64,000 bases of DNA from Amycolatopsis coloradensis (GTDB lineage Bacteria; Actinomycetota; Actinomycetes; Mycobacteriales; Pseudonocardiaceae), in contig NZ_CP150484.1 of the NCBI RefSeq assembly GCF_037997115.1, positions 3,914,870 to 3,978,869 on the forward strand. The letters are read 5' to 3'. Of this stretch, positions 38,078 through 48,296 are shown piece by piece (positions within the stretch are counted from its first letter, which is position 1; each line of letters starts with the position of its first letter). Position numbers and translations under genes: made by a program. The notes below the pieces were generated by a model that worked only from the letters and a program-made list of their open reading frames with translations, was not told where the DNA came from and searched no databases.

Positions 38078-39271
38078 TCAGTGGTTCACCCGCGAACGCA
38101 GCGCGGACTCGATCGAGGCCATGACCTGACCCATCTCTTCGGGTTTGTGGTAAGCGAGGTCGTAGACCGCGTCAAGTGTGAGCCGTCCGCCCACCGTCGC
38201 CACGAACATCGCGGGTACCGGACCGTGCAGCGTCGCGGCGAAACGGCTACCGGTGACACGCAGGCCTTCGGGCAACACGGGATCCTCCACGACACCGATG
38301 TTCGACACCATGAAGGTCATGGGCGGCGGGGGCGTCGGCGCGAGGCACTGGGCCAGCAAGGTGCGTTGCGGTTCGTCCCGTTCGAGAGCCGTACGCAGCT
38401 CCGCGGCTACCCGATGGCCGATCTCGAGCGGTTCGTCGCCGGCAGCGACCGGGACGGTGACCGTGCACTGAAGGGCTCCACACAGCTGGGCGTCTGAATC
38501 GATCGGTGGATCAAGCCGTTGGCGGAGATCCACGGGGAGGCACAAGGTGACCGGTTGCGGGCCGTCGGTTTCGGGGAACCGCGTCCTTACCGATCTCGAA
38601 ACCGCTCCGGACAGCAAGTCTGTGACCGACATCCGGTTAGCGCGGGCGAAGGTGACGAGCTCGGCCGTTGGCTCGAGCTCGAGTTCGAGGTGGTGCACGC
38701 CGAAGCCGGGCGACGGTCCATCGGAACCGCGCGAAAGGGCCAGCGGCTCTCCTGGCACCTTGGGTGGGTCGGGCCAGCCCGGGGTGTAGTGCCCGGAGAA
38801 GAGTTCTTCCAACCCCGGCTCGAAAACCGGTCGCGGCTTCGAGGGCGGGGCCTCGCCGCGGAACAAGGTGGTGTAGATGCGGAGCAGAACGCGTACCAGT
38901 ATTTGCACCAGGCGTCCGTCGGAAAAGGCATGATCGACGGCGAGCGTCAGTACCGCTGTGCGGGCCGTCTCGTACAGTGACAATCGGCTGACCGCACCGT
39001 CTCCGATCCGTTGGGAGATGTCTTCGTCGAAAGTGTCCACACCGGCTGCTACCTTCGGCATGCTGTCTCGCAAGCTCAGCAGGAATCCCTCCTCGCTTCC
39101 GAGTATTCGGCAGCGCAACAGAGGGTATTCGCGACCGAGTAGCTGCCACGCGGTCTCGAGCAGCTCAAGGTCGAATCGGCCGGTGAAGGCCGTGCGGACC
39201 ACTACCGGGCCGAACCCCGCGAGGATGCAAGCCGTCTCGCTGATCGTCAGCGCTCGTTCGGTGGTCTTCAT
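38078..39271 (-). CDS. PapA-type / condensation-domain acyltransferase
   Basis: 397 residues of the chloramphenicol-acetyltransferase-like fold. The catalytic HxxxD motif is in VDHAFSDG (about residue 115-120) and the latch region contains LPVDLRQRL. Proteins of this size and layout resemble PapA5 and other polyketide-associated acyltransferases, which move an acyl chain from an ACP or CoA to a hydroxyl or amine. Downstream of the iterative PKS, the obvious donor is its aryl thioester; the acceptor could be a sugar or the second aromatic unit. The start has a GGAG site 5-6 bases upstream. Function is inferred from fold and context. Confidence 0.75.
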   Translation of the reverse strand: MKTTERALTISETACILAGFGPVVVRTAFTGRFDLELLETAWQLLGREYPLLRCRILGSEEGFLLSLRDSMPKVAAGVDTFDEDISQRIGDGAVSRLSLYETARTAVLTLAVDHAFSDGRLVQILVRVLLRIYTTLFRGEAPPSKPRPVFEPGLEELFSGHYTPGWPDPPKVPGEPLALSRGSDGPSPGFGVHHLELELEPTAELVTFARANRMSVTDLLSGAVSRSVRTRFPETDGPQPVTLCLPVDLRQRLDPPIDSDAQLCGALQCTVTVPVAAGDEPLEIGHRVAAELRTALERDEPQRTLLAQCLAPTPPPPMTFMVSNIGVVEDPVLPEGLRVTGSRFAATLHGPVPAMFVATVGGRLTLDAVYDLAYHKPEEMGQVMASIESALRSRVNH

Positions 39272-39976
39272 CGGTCTCCGTCTTGCTCTGTGAGGTTGGC
39301 GGCTTCAGGCTGCAACTTCTCTCACCGCCTGAACAGCGGTCAACGCGCCCAGGGAGAAAGTTGCCCGGTTTTCCCGCAGAAGTGGACGGCCGGACGTGGG
39401 GTGTGCGCGGACGCCCCGCGTCGAGTCGTCGCTGCGGGTGACACTGGCGGACCGCGGTGTCGTGACCGACCTTCTGTACCGATCCGATGGAGTCGGCCGC
39501 GACCCGAGCGTCCACAAAAGACACTGCTGATGGCTGAAAACACTCGGGGGCGCATCCGTGGAGAGACGGGTCGTCGACAGCGGCGCAGAGTGAAACAGGT
39601 TATCGCACTGTCGATCAGTTGCGGCGGTGCCTCGTCCTCCATGAATACGGTGTGTTCGGCCGGGTGAAAGGGAAGAGCATCGCATGAAACTGACGGACGA
39701 GGTCGACGATCTGCGCGCGCGTTTCGAGACAAGACCGGGCCCGGCCCGAGCGAACGACCCGAGTGGGTCCATGTCATGCAAGGGGATCGAGGAGGCTGGA
39801 GTGTGTGAACCTCGCGAGCTGCGGATCGGGCGCGGTCGGTTGTCGGGAAAAACGCGACGGGCGCAGCGATCGATCGGACATGACGAGGAGCATGAGAACT
39901 CGCTGCGACAAACCTCATCGTCGATCGATCGCCTGCCCTCTGCGTCGGTGCGGTCTCCCTTCTCCGGCCTGATTCG
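39272..39976. other. 705-base gap between PKS and acyltransferase genes
   Basis: No convincing gene. Open frames on both strands lack codon bias and family resemblance; one at 39684-40052 (+) has a weak GGGAAG site but also runs into the PKS gene. The gap suggests that the acyltransferase operon has its own promoter. Confidence 0.4.
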
Positions 39977-42900
39977 CTATGTCCGCAGGGACGGCGCCCT
40001 GTCCGCCGCACCTGACGTGGCCCGCTTCGCGACCAGCCGTTCGGTCAAGTGACGAGCCAGCGCGGCAGGCGTCGGATTGGTCCACAGAACAGTGATCGGC
40101 AGATCCAGTTCTATGGAGCGTTGCAGCCGGCTGCGGATGGCGATGGCCATCACCGAGTCCAGACCCAGGTCGGCGAAAGGCACGTTGTCCTCGATCCGTT
40201 CGCCCGGAAGCCCCGTCTCCTCGGCGATGTGACGGTTGATCTCTTCCGCGATCGTGACCGCGAGTGTCTCCGGATCCGCTGAACGCAGTGCGGCACCGGC
40301 CGAGGAATCATCCTTGAGCTCGACTGACTTGGGGCTCTTGACGTGCTCGAAGATCGGGCGCCGCGGCACATCTGGAAGCTGGGTCGGGCGAACGATGATC
40401 GCTTGGGCGGCATCCATGGCGTCCGCGTATTCCCAGGCACGCAGCGCTTCTACGACTGTGATGTCGCCGAAGCCTTGGGAATCCATGGCGTCCTGCTCCA
40501 GGGCGCCGAAGGAAGCGCCCATTCCCGTGTTGCGCCAAGCCGTCCAAGCAAGCGCTTTGGTGTCCGATGCCTGGGTACGCCGATACTGGGCGAGGGCATC
40601 GAGGAAACAGTTGGCGCCGGCGTACGCGGTACAACCGGGAAGCACCACCAGAGGCGCGGTGGATGAGAAGAACACCAAGAAATCCAGGGTTCCCGGCGGG
40701 AACAGCTCGTGGAGCACATAGGCGCCCGCGGCTTTGGCATGAAGGTTGGTGTGTATGGAGGCTTCGTCGAGTTCGTCGATGACGCTGCCGCTGAACACAC
40801 CTGCGGCGTGCACGATGCCACGCACAGGAGGGAGCCCCAGTACATCTGCTCGCGTCAAAATCCGTGCGGCGTCGGGATCGGTGATGTCCAAGGAGTAAGG
40901 CTGAACAGTGACACCGAGCTGCTCCAAGGACGTGATGACGTCGATCGCGTGGCGGATCGTCGGATCCGTCTGCTCTGTCCAGAGACTGCGCTCGGGTAGC
41001 CCTCGACGCCCGATGAGCACAAGCCTGCGAGCACCGTGTGCGACCAGGTAGCGCGCGGCTTCCAGCCCGAGTGCTCCAAGCCCACCGGTCACCACGTAGG
41101 TGGCATCCGGCGCGCACCGCAGCGGGGCCGGAGCGGTGCCGGAAACAGGAACCATGCGGGCGGCTTGCGGAGCCGGCCCGTCGAGGGCGACCCAATCCTC
41201 CGCGGGAGGATGGTGCAGCAGCCGCAGGAGTCGCCCGATCGCTTCGTCGGTGCCTTCCACACCGAGATCGACGGTTCCACCCCACAGATCCGGGTGCTCC
41301 GAGGCGATGACCCGCCCGGCCCCCCATAGCGGCCGTTGTGACAAGGCGCGATCGTCCCGACACTCGCGGGCACCGGCGGTGACCGCCCACAACCGAGCAG
41401 TGCTCTCGCCCCCGGACAACAGGGCCTGCGCCGTACGGGCCAGCAAGCCGAGGTTCAGCTCGGTCTGCCGCACTGGAGCCTCCGTGTCTCCGGGGATCAC
41501 GAGCACGTGATCAGCACCAGTGAGCGCGTCGAGACGGTCTGTTGTGATGCAGGTGATGTCCTCGGCCGCCGCGCGCTGCGCGATACGATCGACCAGCGGG
41601 GAGGGCCCAGGCGCGACCAGGGCGATGACCGGTGCCCGGCCGGTGCCGGCAAGCTCGGCCATCGGCTGCCAGTCCAGCCGGTGCATCAGCCTCCGAGGGT
41701 CGGAGAGTAGCTCATCGGAAGCGTCCAGGATGCCGAAACGCAGCCCGCGCACCTGAGCCGTCGACGCACCGTCCCGGCTGATCACATCGACATCGACGAC
41801 GTCGTACGTACCACTCCGCAGCCTGGCGTGTACCTGCACGTCCCGGGGAATGGGGCCGCGGACACGTACGCTCTCGATGAAAGTGGGCATCCGGCGAACC
41901 CCCTGCCTGGCCATCGGCAGGGCGGCCAGTGTGGTCGCGGCGTCGAAGAGCGGTGCCCAGGTCTCGGCGTCGGGGGCGAGGACGTGCGCGTCGACTTCGG
42001 CAGCGTCGTGGTGGAGAGCCCGCACCTCCCAGGGAAAGGCGACCCCGGTGACTCCCAGCGGCGCGAGAAGGCCGAGGAGTTCGTCCTCGGAGAATGACTG
42101 CGACCCGGCGAGAGGTTCGCGGTACGGATTCGGAGCACCGGCGCCGGCGGGCTCGGCGACGTGGGCAGTGGTGTGGACGATCCAATTCCCGCCGCTTTCC
42201 TCGTTCGCCAACCGGGACGAGAGGGTCAACTGTCCCTCGTGGGAGAGAATCTGCACGGCACGCCGCTGGTCCGCCGGAAGCGGCGTGCGCAGCGAGATGT
42301 CACGCAGGTGGTAGCCACTGGCGACGTCGTTCCCGCCACCGGCGGCCGAGCCAAGCGTTCCCATGAGGACTGCCGCCGGCACGATGTCCACTCCGTGAAC
42401 GACGTGGGGAGTGGGATACGGGCGAGACTCGGGAGCCAGCGAAGTGGTCCAGACCGTTGTGGGCGGAACCGAGCTGACGTCGACGCGGCGGCCCAGTAGC
42501 GTGTGCCCTGCCGGGTCGTGCGCGTCGGTGTCCTCGGGCTTGGCCGGGGGCAGCCAGAACCGCTCGTGCCGCCACGGCTGTGTGGGCAGGTCGACCAGGC
42601 GGCCGGGAAGCGCCGCGGCCCAGTCGATGGCGGCACCCCCGCAGTGCAGTTTCCCGATTTGGGCCAGGAATTCCTGGAGTTGCGAGCGGCGACGACGCAA
42701 AGTGTGGACTACCAGCACCGGTTCGGAGTCGAACTGCGCCGCCGTCTCCATGATCGAATGTGTCACCACCGGATGCGTCGAGACTTCGATGAAGGTGCGG
42801 TATCCGTCTTCGAGCGCGGCCTGAATCGCCGGTCCGAAGCGCACTGGTTCGCGCAGATTTGCCCGCCAGTACAGGGGGTCGCGGGGCGAGTCGCTTCTGG

Positions 42901-45193
42901 GGTCCCGCAGGGCCGTGCTGTAGAGGGGCAGGGTCGGTTCGTTGATGCCCAGTGGTGCGGCAGCCGCGCACAGATCGGCCAGCAGCGGCTCCATCTGCGC
43001 ACTGTGGAAGGCCACGTCGGAGTCGATTCTCCGCACCGTCAGTTTTCGGTCCTGCCAATCGCGGACCAGCTCGTCGATCGCGGCGGGGTCGCCGGAGGCG
43101 ACGGACCAGTCCGGGGACGGATGGATCGCCGCGGTCACGTCGGTGCGTCCGGCCAACTGATCGTTGAGTTCGGGGAAGGGCAGAGCCACCATCACCATGG
43201 CTCCGGCCCCGGCTACCGAACGCAGCAGAGACGCCCGGCGGCAGGCGAATCGGACCGCGTCCTCCTCGCTCCACACCCCGGCCACCGCGGCGGCGGAAAT
43301 CTCTCCCACGGAATGGCCGATCACGGCAGCAGGCCGTACACCGCGCGCCCGCCACATCCTGGCCAGCCCCAACTGGATGCCGATCAGCGCTGCCTGGATG
43401 CGGTCGACCTCGGTGAACTCGCCGTGCCGGATTTCCTCCAGCAGGGAAAATCCGGCTTCCTGCCGGAAAACGGGGTCCAGCCGTTGGCAGGACTGTGCGA
43501 ACTCGGCGCTGTCCCGGAGGAGTTCCCGTCCCATTCCCGCCCAGTGCGAGCCATGTCCGGAGAACACCCACACCGGGCCAGGTCCCGGCTCGTTCGCCCG
43601 GCTGACGACGATACCGTCGTCAGCCTTCCCCGCGGAGACCGCGTCGAGCCGATCCACCGCCTGATCCCAGTTCTCGGCCACTACGGCGAGGCGGTGCGGC
43701 AAGTGCGAGCGGCGCACCGCGAGCGTGTGCGCCGCGGAGCCGAGGTCGGGCCGGTCGTCACCGGTGCGCACCGCGTCCGCCAGCCGTCCAGCGGCATCCC
43801 GTAGCGCGGGCGCGGAAGCGGCCGACAACACCAGCACCTGAGTCGACGGCTTTCCCGCCGCGTGCGGAGGAAGCGGAGACACGGTCGGTTCTTCCAGGCA
43901 CACGTGGGCGATCGTTCCGCCGTATCCGAAGCTGGACACTCCTGCGCGCCGCAAACTGTCACCCCGGGGCCAGGGCGTGGGCGCGTCGACCACTCGGACG
44001 CCAGGCATGGTGATGATGTCGGGCAATACCCCAGCCGGACCGTCGGGGCCGACAGTGGGCGGAAGCAGTTCATGCGTCATCGCGAGAACCGTCTTCATCA
44101 CGCCCGCGATACCGGCACCTGCCTCCAAATGCCCGATGTTGCCCTTGATCGAGCCGATCAGGACCTCGCCGTCGGTCCGGCCGGTTCCGAGGACCGACGC
44201 GATGGCTCCGGCCTCGATCGGATCGCCGACCGAGGTACCCGTTCCGTGTGCCTCGACGTAGTGCACACTCGCAGGGTCCACACCGGCTTTCTCATAGAGT
44301 CCCCGCAGCAGCGCGGCTTGCGCGGTACCGTTCGGGGCCATGATTCCGCTGGTGCGCCCGTCTTGAGCCACCGCCGAGGCCACGATGGTGGCCAGGATCC
44401 GGTCACCGTCACGGAGTGCGTCGGACTTCCGCTTCAGCACCAGCACCCCGGCGCCTTCACCACGCCCGTACCCGTCGGCCTGGGCGGAGAAGGGCTTGCT
44501 CCTTCCGTCGGGAGCCATCGCTCCAGAGGCGGCCAGGGACATCGACTGCCCCGGCGCGGGAATGAGGTTCACTCCGCCGGCCAACGCCAGGTCCGCCTCC
44601 CCGGATCGCAGGGCCTGGCTCGCCGCGTGCACTGCGACCAGCGAAGAAGAACAAGCGCTGTCCACCGCGAAACTCGGTCCGAGCAGGTCCAGCGCGTAGG
44701 AAACGCGGTTGGCCACCGCGCAATAGGCGCCTCCGATGCTGCTGTACGGCCCGATGCGGGAGGCATCGGACAACAGCAGCTGGCCGTATTCGTTACCACC
44801 GACTCCCATCACGACCGCGGTGACACTACCCGCCAGGGACCGTGGCGGGATACCGGCGTGTTCCAGACTTTCCCAAGCCACTTCGAGCACGATTCGCTGC
44901 TGTGGATCCATCTGCTCGGCTTCTCTCGGGGTGATTCCGAAAAAGCCCGCGTCGAATCCCGCGGTATCGTCGAGGTAGGAGGCCCGCTGAATCATCCGAC
45001 GTACCGCGCCGGAGGCGGCCTCACTGGGCGTGGGATAGGCGTCCCAGCGGCCCTCAGGCAGATCAGAGACGGCGGAGCGGGCGTCCTTCAAATGCGCCCA
45101 AAGCGCATCAGGGCTGTTGATCCCACCCGGGAATCGACAGCCCATTCCGATAATGGCGATCTGGTCGGAAAAGTCTGCTGGTCGTGCTTTCAT
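39977..45193 (-). CDS. Iterative type I PKS, 6-methylsalicylate synthase class
   Basis: 1,738 residues, the size of bacterial 6-methylsalicylate synthases such as ChlB1. Domains: ketosynthase (about 10-430, Cys in ACSSS near 179, [13 protein letters not shown]); acyltransferase (about 540-840, GHSVGE near 624, malonyl-type VAFHS); dehydratase/thioester-hydrolase-type hotdog (about 900-1150, HVVHGVDIVP near 929); ketoreductase (about 1365-1560, GGLGALG and YAGAN); carrier protein (about 1640-1715, LGLDSVMAI, Ser near 1678). There is no thioesterase. The ketosynthase stretch SIGGAYCAVANRVSYALDL is typical of the 6-MSA/orsellinate class. It should condense four malonate-derived units with one ketoreduction and keep the aryl acid on the carrier protein for transfer. 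The Lys/Tyr/Ser residues look intact. Only 149 bases follow the LOG gene on the same strand. Confidence 0.85.
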   Translation of the reverse strand: MKARPADFSDQIAIIGMGCRFPGGINSPDALWAHLKDARSAVSDLPEGRWDAYPTPSEAASGAVRRMIQRASYLDDTAGFDAGFFGITPREAEQMDPQQRIVLEVAWESLEHAGIPPRSLAGSVTAVVMGVGGNEYGQLLLSDASRIGPYSSIGGAYCAVANRVSYALDLLGPSFAVDSACSSSLVAVHAASQALRSGEADLALAGGVNLIPAPGQSMSLAASGAMAPDGRSKPFSAQADGYGRGEGAGVLVLKRKSDALRDGDRILATIVASAVAQDGRTSGIMAPNGTAQAALLRGLYEKAGVDPASVHYVEAHGTGTSVGDPIEAGAIASVLGTGRTDGEVLIGSIKGNIGHLEAGAGIAGVMKTVLAMTHELLPPTVGPDGPAGVLPDIITMPGVRVVDAPTPWPRGDSLRRAGVSSFGYGGTIAHVCLEEPTVSPLPPHAAGKPSTQVLVLSAASAPALRDAAGRLADAVRTGDDRPDLGSAAHTLAVRRSHLPHRLAVVAENWDQAVDRLDAVSAGKADDGIVVSRANEPGPGPVWVFSGHGSHWAGMGRELLRDSAEFAQSCQRLDPVFRQEAGFSLLEEIRHGEFTEVDRIQAALIGIQLGLARMWRARGVRPAAVIGHSVGEISAAAVAGVWSEEDAVRFACRRASLLRSVAGAGAMVMVALPFPELNDQLAGRTDVTAAIHPSPDWSVASGDPAAIDELVRDWQDRKLTVRRIDSDVAFHSAQMEPLLADLCAAAAPLGINEPTLPLYSTALRDPRSDSPRDPLYWRANLREPVRFGPAIQAALEDGYRTFIEVSTHPVVTHSIMETAAQFDSEPVLVVHTLRRRRSQLQEFLAQIGKLHCGGAAIDWAAALPGRLVDLPTQPWRHERFWLPPAKPEDTDAHDPAGHTLLGRRVDVSSVPPTTVWTTSLAPESRPYPTPHVVHGVDIVPAAVLMGTLGSAAGGGNDVASGYHLRDISLRTPLPADQRRAVQILSHEGQLTLSSRLANEESGGNWIVHTTAHVAEPAGAGAPNPYREPLAGSQSFSEDELLGLLAPLGVTGVAFPWEVRALHHDAAEVDAHVLAPDAETWAPLFDAATTLAALPMARQGVRRMPTFIESVRVRGPIPRDVQVHARLRSGTYDVVDVDVISRDGASTAQVRGLRFGILDASDELLSDPRRLMHRLDWQPMAELAGTGRAPVIALVAPGPSPLVDRIAQRAAAEDITCITTDRLDALTGADHVLVIPGDTEAPVRQTELNLGLLARTAQALLSGGESTARLWAVTAGARECRDDRALSQRPLWGAGRVIASEHPDLWGGTVDLGVEGTDEAIGRLLRLLHHPPAEDWVALDGPAPQAARMVPVSGTAPAPLRCAPDATYVVTGGLGALGLEAARYLVAHGARRLVLIGRRGLPERSLWTEQTDPTIRHAIDVITSLEQLGVTVQPYSLDITDPDAARILTRADVLGLPPVRGIVHAAGVFSGSVIDELDEASIHTNLHAKAAGAYVLHELFPPGTLDFLVFFSSTAPLVVLPGCTAYAGANCFLDALAQYRRTQASDTKALAWTAWRNTGMGASFGALEQDAMDSQGFGDITVVEALRAWEYADAMDAAQAIIVRPTQLPDVPRRPIFEHVKSPKSVELKDDSSAGAALRSADPETLAVTIAEEINRHIAEETGLPGERIEDNVPFADLGLDSVMAIAIRSRLQRSIELDLPITVLWTNPTPAALARHLTERLVAKRATSGAADRAPSLRT

Positions 45194-45342
45194 GGGTATT
45201 TCCGATCTGCATTATTCCTGTAATGCGAAAATCTGGTCGGATAACCGGCAGTCTCGACGCGACCGCTCTTGCCGGGCATGGCGATCGAGCTAAGATATGC
45301 CAGAGTGTCCTCGATGGCATAAGGTATCGCGCGCTGTCGGTT

Positions 45343-45960
45343 CTATCGCTGCGCTGGGACTGCGATCTGGGGTTTCGCAGAGCGGGCCCCAGGTGACTCA
45401 CGGTGGGTCTGTGGTCCGAGGTTCGCAAGGACCTTGTCCAGCAGGGCTGCCGGTTCGGCATCGACATGCATCGTTTCCCGGCTGTGCTGATGCAGGAATC
45501 CCTCGGTCACCATGTGGTCGGTGAACTGCAGAAGTAGCCGGTAGTAGCCATTCGTGTCCAGGAGGCCGATAGGTTTGGTGTGCATGCCCAGATGTGCCCA
45601 GGTCCAAACCTCGAAGAGATCCTCCAAAGTTCCGGTCCCGCCGGGAAGAGCGATGAATCCTTGGGAAAGCTGAACCATCCTGGTCTTGCGCGCATGCATA
45701 TCGTCGACCACCTGAAGCTGGGTGATGCCGTGATGCGTGGCCTCGTCGCGGACGACATTCCTGGCTATCACGCCTATGACCTCGCCGCCTGCGGCCAGAG
45801 CCGCGTCGGCCACCGCTCCCATTATGCCGTGGCTCGCGCCACCGTAAACGACTCCGAAACCCCGCTCGGCGAGCAGAGTGCCGAGAGCTCTCGCGGGAAG
45901 CAGATACCGCGGGGCGTTGCTCGCCGAAGAGCCACAAAAAACACAGATGCGCTTCTTCAT
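45343..45960 (-). CDS. LOG-family nucleotide phosphoribohydrolase
   Basis: 205 residues from the ATG at 45960, with AGGAGG 7 bases upstream. It opens with KKRICVFCGSS and contains the family motif PGGTGTLEDLFEVWTWAHLG around residues 105-125. LOG enzymes cleave the N-glycosidic bond of (N6-modified) AMP, releasing base and ribose 5-phosphate. The gene lies directly upstream of the iterative PKS and on its strand, an unusual partner; it may serve nucleotide or nucleoside metabolism tied to the product or may simply be a resident housekeeping gene. Confidence 0.85.
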   Translation of the reverse strand: MKKRICVFCGSSASNAPRYLLPARALGTLLAERGFGVVYGGASHGIMGAVADAALAAGGEVIGVIARNVVRDEATHHGITQLQVVDDMHARKTRMVQLSQGFIALPGGTGTLEDLFEVWTWAHLGMHTKPIGLLDTNGYYRLLLQFTDHMVTEGFLHQHSRETMHVDAEPAALLDKVLANLGPQTHRESPGARSAKPQIAVPAQR

Positions 45961-46714
45961 GAGGACGCCTCCTGAAGCCCTTGTCGCCCCCCAGCGGTTG
46001 TCTTTCAGAGGCACTGACGGTTGCGTGAACCTGTGCTCTCGAGATGGACGATACGCCTGAGTGGTGGCGGCACGGCAATCAGCGGAAAACCTTGCACGTT
46101 GTAGCATTTGTGCCCGACGTCAGGACCGCTTTTGACGAAAGGCTTGACAACGTGCCCAAATGTTGCTAACCGGCGTCTGGCTGAGATCTCGGAGTGATTA
46201 TCGAGTGAGGAGGCAAAGTGGCGGGTTGCCGAAGGGGCCGACCTGAAGCGTGCTCGGGGTGGTGAGTGACAATGGTCGTCCTGATGCGGGTAAGCCAAAA
46301 GGCGCGGTGGGCCGATCGATGACCCGACCGCGCTCAGCGTGTCCACGAAGGGCGGTCCGCTTCACTGTGATGCCCGTTCGCCCTGATACTCCAGTTGTCG
46401 TTCGTGACTGTGCTGGTGGCCTGGTGTGGTGGGCGCGGTCACGATGGTGATCATGGGTGGTCGTGAGCACGGCTCGAGATCCTGTGGTGGCTTCTTGCCA
46501 GGGTGGAGTCGCGTCGGCGGGCGGGGCGGTTGGTGGCGGGTTCGTTGGCTGGGTCGCCGCGGGTGAATTGAAGTAGGGCGATTCCCATCCGCTTCGCGCC
46601 TGAGATTTCTCGTCGCTTCCTTGTCTTCTCCGGCAGCCTGCCTCGCTCGCTCGCGTACCGGTCCACTGCCGGGCTGACGGTGCTACATGTTCACCCGACG
46701 GTTGCGTGCGTCTG
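45961..46714. other. 750-base gap with no recognised gene
   Basis: Lower GC and irregular third-position composition. Frames on the minus strand (46198-46470, 46451-46666) are Arg/His-rich and have no ribosome binding site or recognised family. It may be the scar of an old insertion; nothing firm can be said. Confidence 0.4.
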
Positions 46715-48010
46715 TCACTGGTGTGGTGGCTGGCCGACGAGGATGTGGACGAAGGTGCCGGACAGGCCGTAGGTGCTGACTCCCGCGATGGCGGATTCGC
46801 TGTCGGGCCAGTCGATCGTGCGGGGGACCGGTGCGATGCCGAGTCCGGTCCAGTCGACCTGGGAGGTGGGTTGATCGCTGTGCAGGCTGGCGGGCACCGT
46901 TCGATTCCGTACAGCCAGGGCTGCCTTGATCAGTCCGGCGATGCCGCCGGCGGCTTCAGGATGACCGATGTTGGTCTTGATGGAGCCGACCAGGCACGGC
47001 CGGTCGGCCGGGCGGTGAACGCCGATGGCGGCGCCGATGGCGTGCAGTTCCGTGCGGTCGCCGGCTGGAGCAGCGTTGCCGTGTGCCTCCACGTAGGCGA
47101 TGCGGTCGGGGCTGACGTCGGCGACGGCGCACGCGCGAGTGATGACGTGGAGGTAGCCCTCGAGCGAGGGGGCGATGATCGCTTTGGCGGTGCGGCCCTT
47201 GCTGGCCTGGGCGCTGCCGAGGATAAGGGCGTGGATGGTGTCGCCGTCCGCCTGGGCACGGGAAAGCCTTTTGAGGACAAGGACTCCGGCGCCGTCGCTG
47301 CGGACGAAGCCGTCGGCGTCCTCGTGGCCGAAGCGGCAGCGGCCCGAACGGGAGAGCATGCCCGCGGCCGAGTAGCCGACGGTGTGGTGGGTGTCCAGTA
47401 CGAGGCTGACGCCGCCGGCGAGCGCGATGTCGCACTCGCCGGTGCGCAGGCTTTGGCAGGCGAGGTGGACGGCGAGGGTGCCCGAGGAGCATGCCGCGTC
47501 GACCGTGGCGCACGGGCCGCGCAGGTCCCAGGCGTAGCTGATACGGCCGGAGGCCATGCTGCGGGCGGCAGCGGTGGCGATGGCGTACATGTCGGTGGTC
47601 GTGTTGCCGTGCAACCGGTCCCAGTGCTCACCGGTGCTCTGGCCCATGAAGACCCCGATGTCCTGGCCGGCGGTCTCGGTCAACGCGGCGTCAGCCAGTG
47701 CGTCGCGAGCGCACTGGAGCAGCAGGCGGTGCTGGGGGTCGAGCGTCGCGTTCTCCCGTTCGGTCACGGCGTAGTCACCGGGCAAGAAACCTGTTGTGTA
47801 GTCCAGGAACCCGCCGTCAAGGCTTACGACGCGGCCGGCCTTACGAGGTGTCGGGTCGTAAAGCGCGCGGGCATCACACCGGTCCGCTGGAGGCTCCGCG
47901 GTGACCGCGTCGATCTCCCCGCACACCAGGTCCCACAGTTCCTGTGCGCCACTGGCGCCGGGGAAACGCGCTCCGATACCCACGATCGCGATCGGCTCAT
48001 ACGCGGTCAT
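46715..48010 (-). CDS. Free-standing polyketide ketosynthase
   Basis: 431 residues, essentially one complete ketosynthase domain with no other domain. The start is the ATG at 48010, four bases after GGAGG; a GTG at 48013 is too close to that site. The catalytic Cys (DAACSSGT near 165), first His (VEAHGN near 300) and second His (KTNIGH near 340) are all present, so it should be active. It resembles modular ketosynthases rather than FabF. Such discrete enzymes can load, extend or transfer acyl groups between carrier proteins or onto small molecules. It diverges from the amidotransferase gene across a 286-base region that contains a 16-bp palindrome. Confidence 0.8.
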   Translation of the reverse strand: MTAYEPIAIVGIGARFPGASGAQELWDLVCGEIDAVTAEPPADRCDARALYDPTPRKAGRVVSLDGGFLDYTTGFLPGDYAVTERENATLDPQHRLLLQCARDALADAALTETAGQDIGVFMGQSTGEHWDRLHGNTTTDMYAIATAAARSMASGRISYAWDLRGPCATVDAACSSGTLAVHLACQSLRTGECDIALAGGVSLVLDTHHTVGYSAAGMLSRSGRCRFGHEDADGFVRSDGAGVLVLKRLSRAQADGDTIHALILGSAQASKGRTAKAIIAPSLEGYLHVITRACAVADVSPDRIAYVEAHGNAAPAGDRTELHAIGAAIGVHRPADRPCLVGSIKTNIGHPEAAGGIAGLIKAALAVRNRTVPASLHSDQPTSQVDWTGLGIAPVPRTIDWPDSESAIAGVSTYGLSGTFVHILVGQPPHQ

Positions 48011-48130
48011 CACGCCTCCACTGGCTCACGGGATCGGGGCGCCGTGACGGTGACCGCTCCCGAGTCCGCGCAGTCCCCAAGCGACCTTGTCATGGAAAAT
48101 GATCTGAATCGGCACTCTTGATTACCAGGC

Positions 48131-48146
48131 TGATCCAAGAGGATCA
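48131..48146. promoter_or_regulatory. Perfect inverted repeat in divergent promoter region
   Basis: TGATCC and GGATCA arms are separated by four bases, between the divergent ketosynthase and amidotransferase genes. A symmetrical site here could be an operator for both genes; no bound regulator can be named. Confidence 0.35.
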
Positions 48147-48296
48147 CCGGTGAATAGGGCCACCAGTTCGGACGAATCACCGGCCTTTCGGGCAGCCGTC
48201 TTGGAAGAAGGTCGCCGGAACGCCGCCGACCTGGACGTCATGGCTGAGAATGATCGCCAAACGCCCGGCAGATCACTCGAAGGGTTTGTGAAGCTG

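Noticed and set aside
39340..40052. Possible genes between the iterative PKS and the acyltransferase
   Set aside because: Frames on both strands are Arg-rich, poorly biased and extend into the PKS gene.
46198..46666. Transposase remnant between LOG and ketosynthase genes
   Set aside because: The composition suggests a decayed insertion, but no transposase motif or inverted repeat could be matched.
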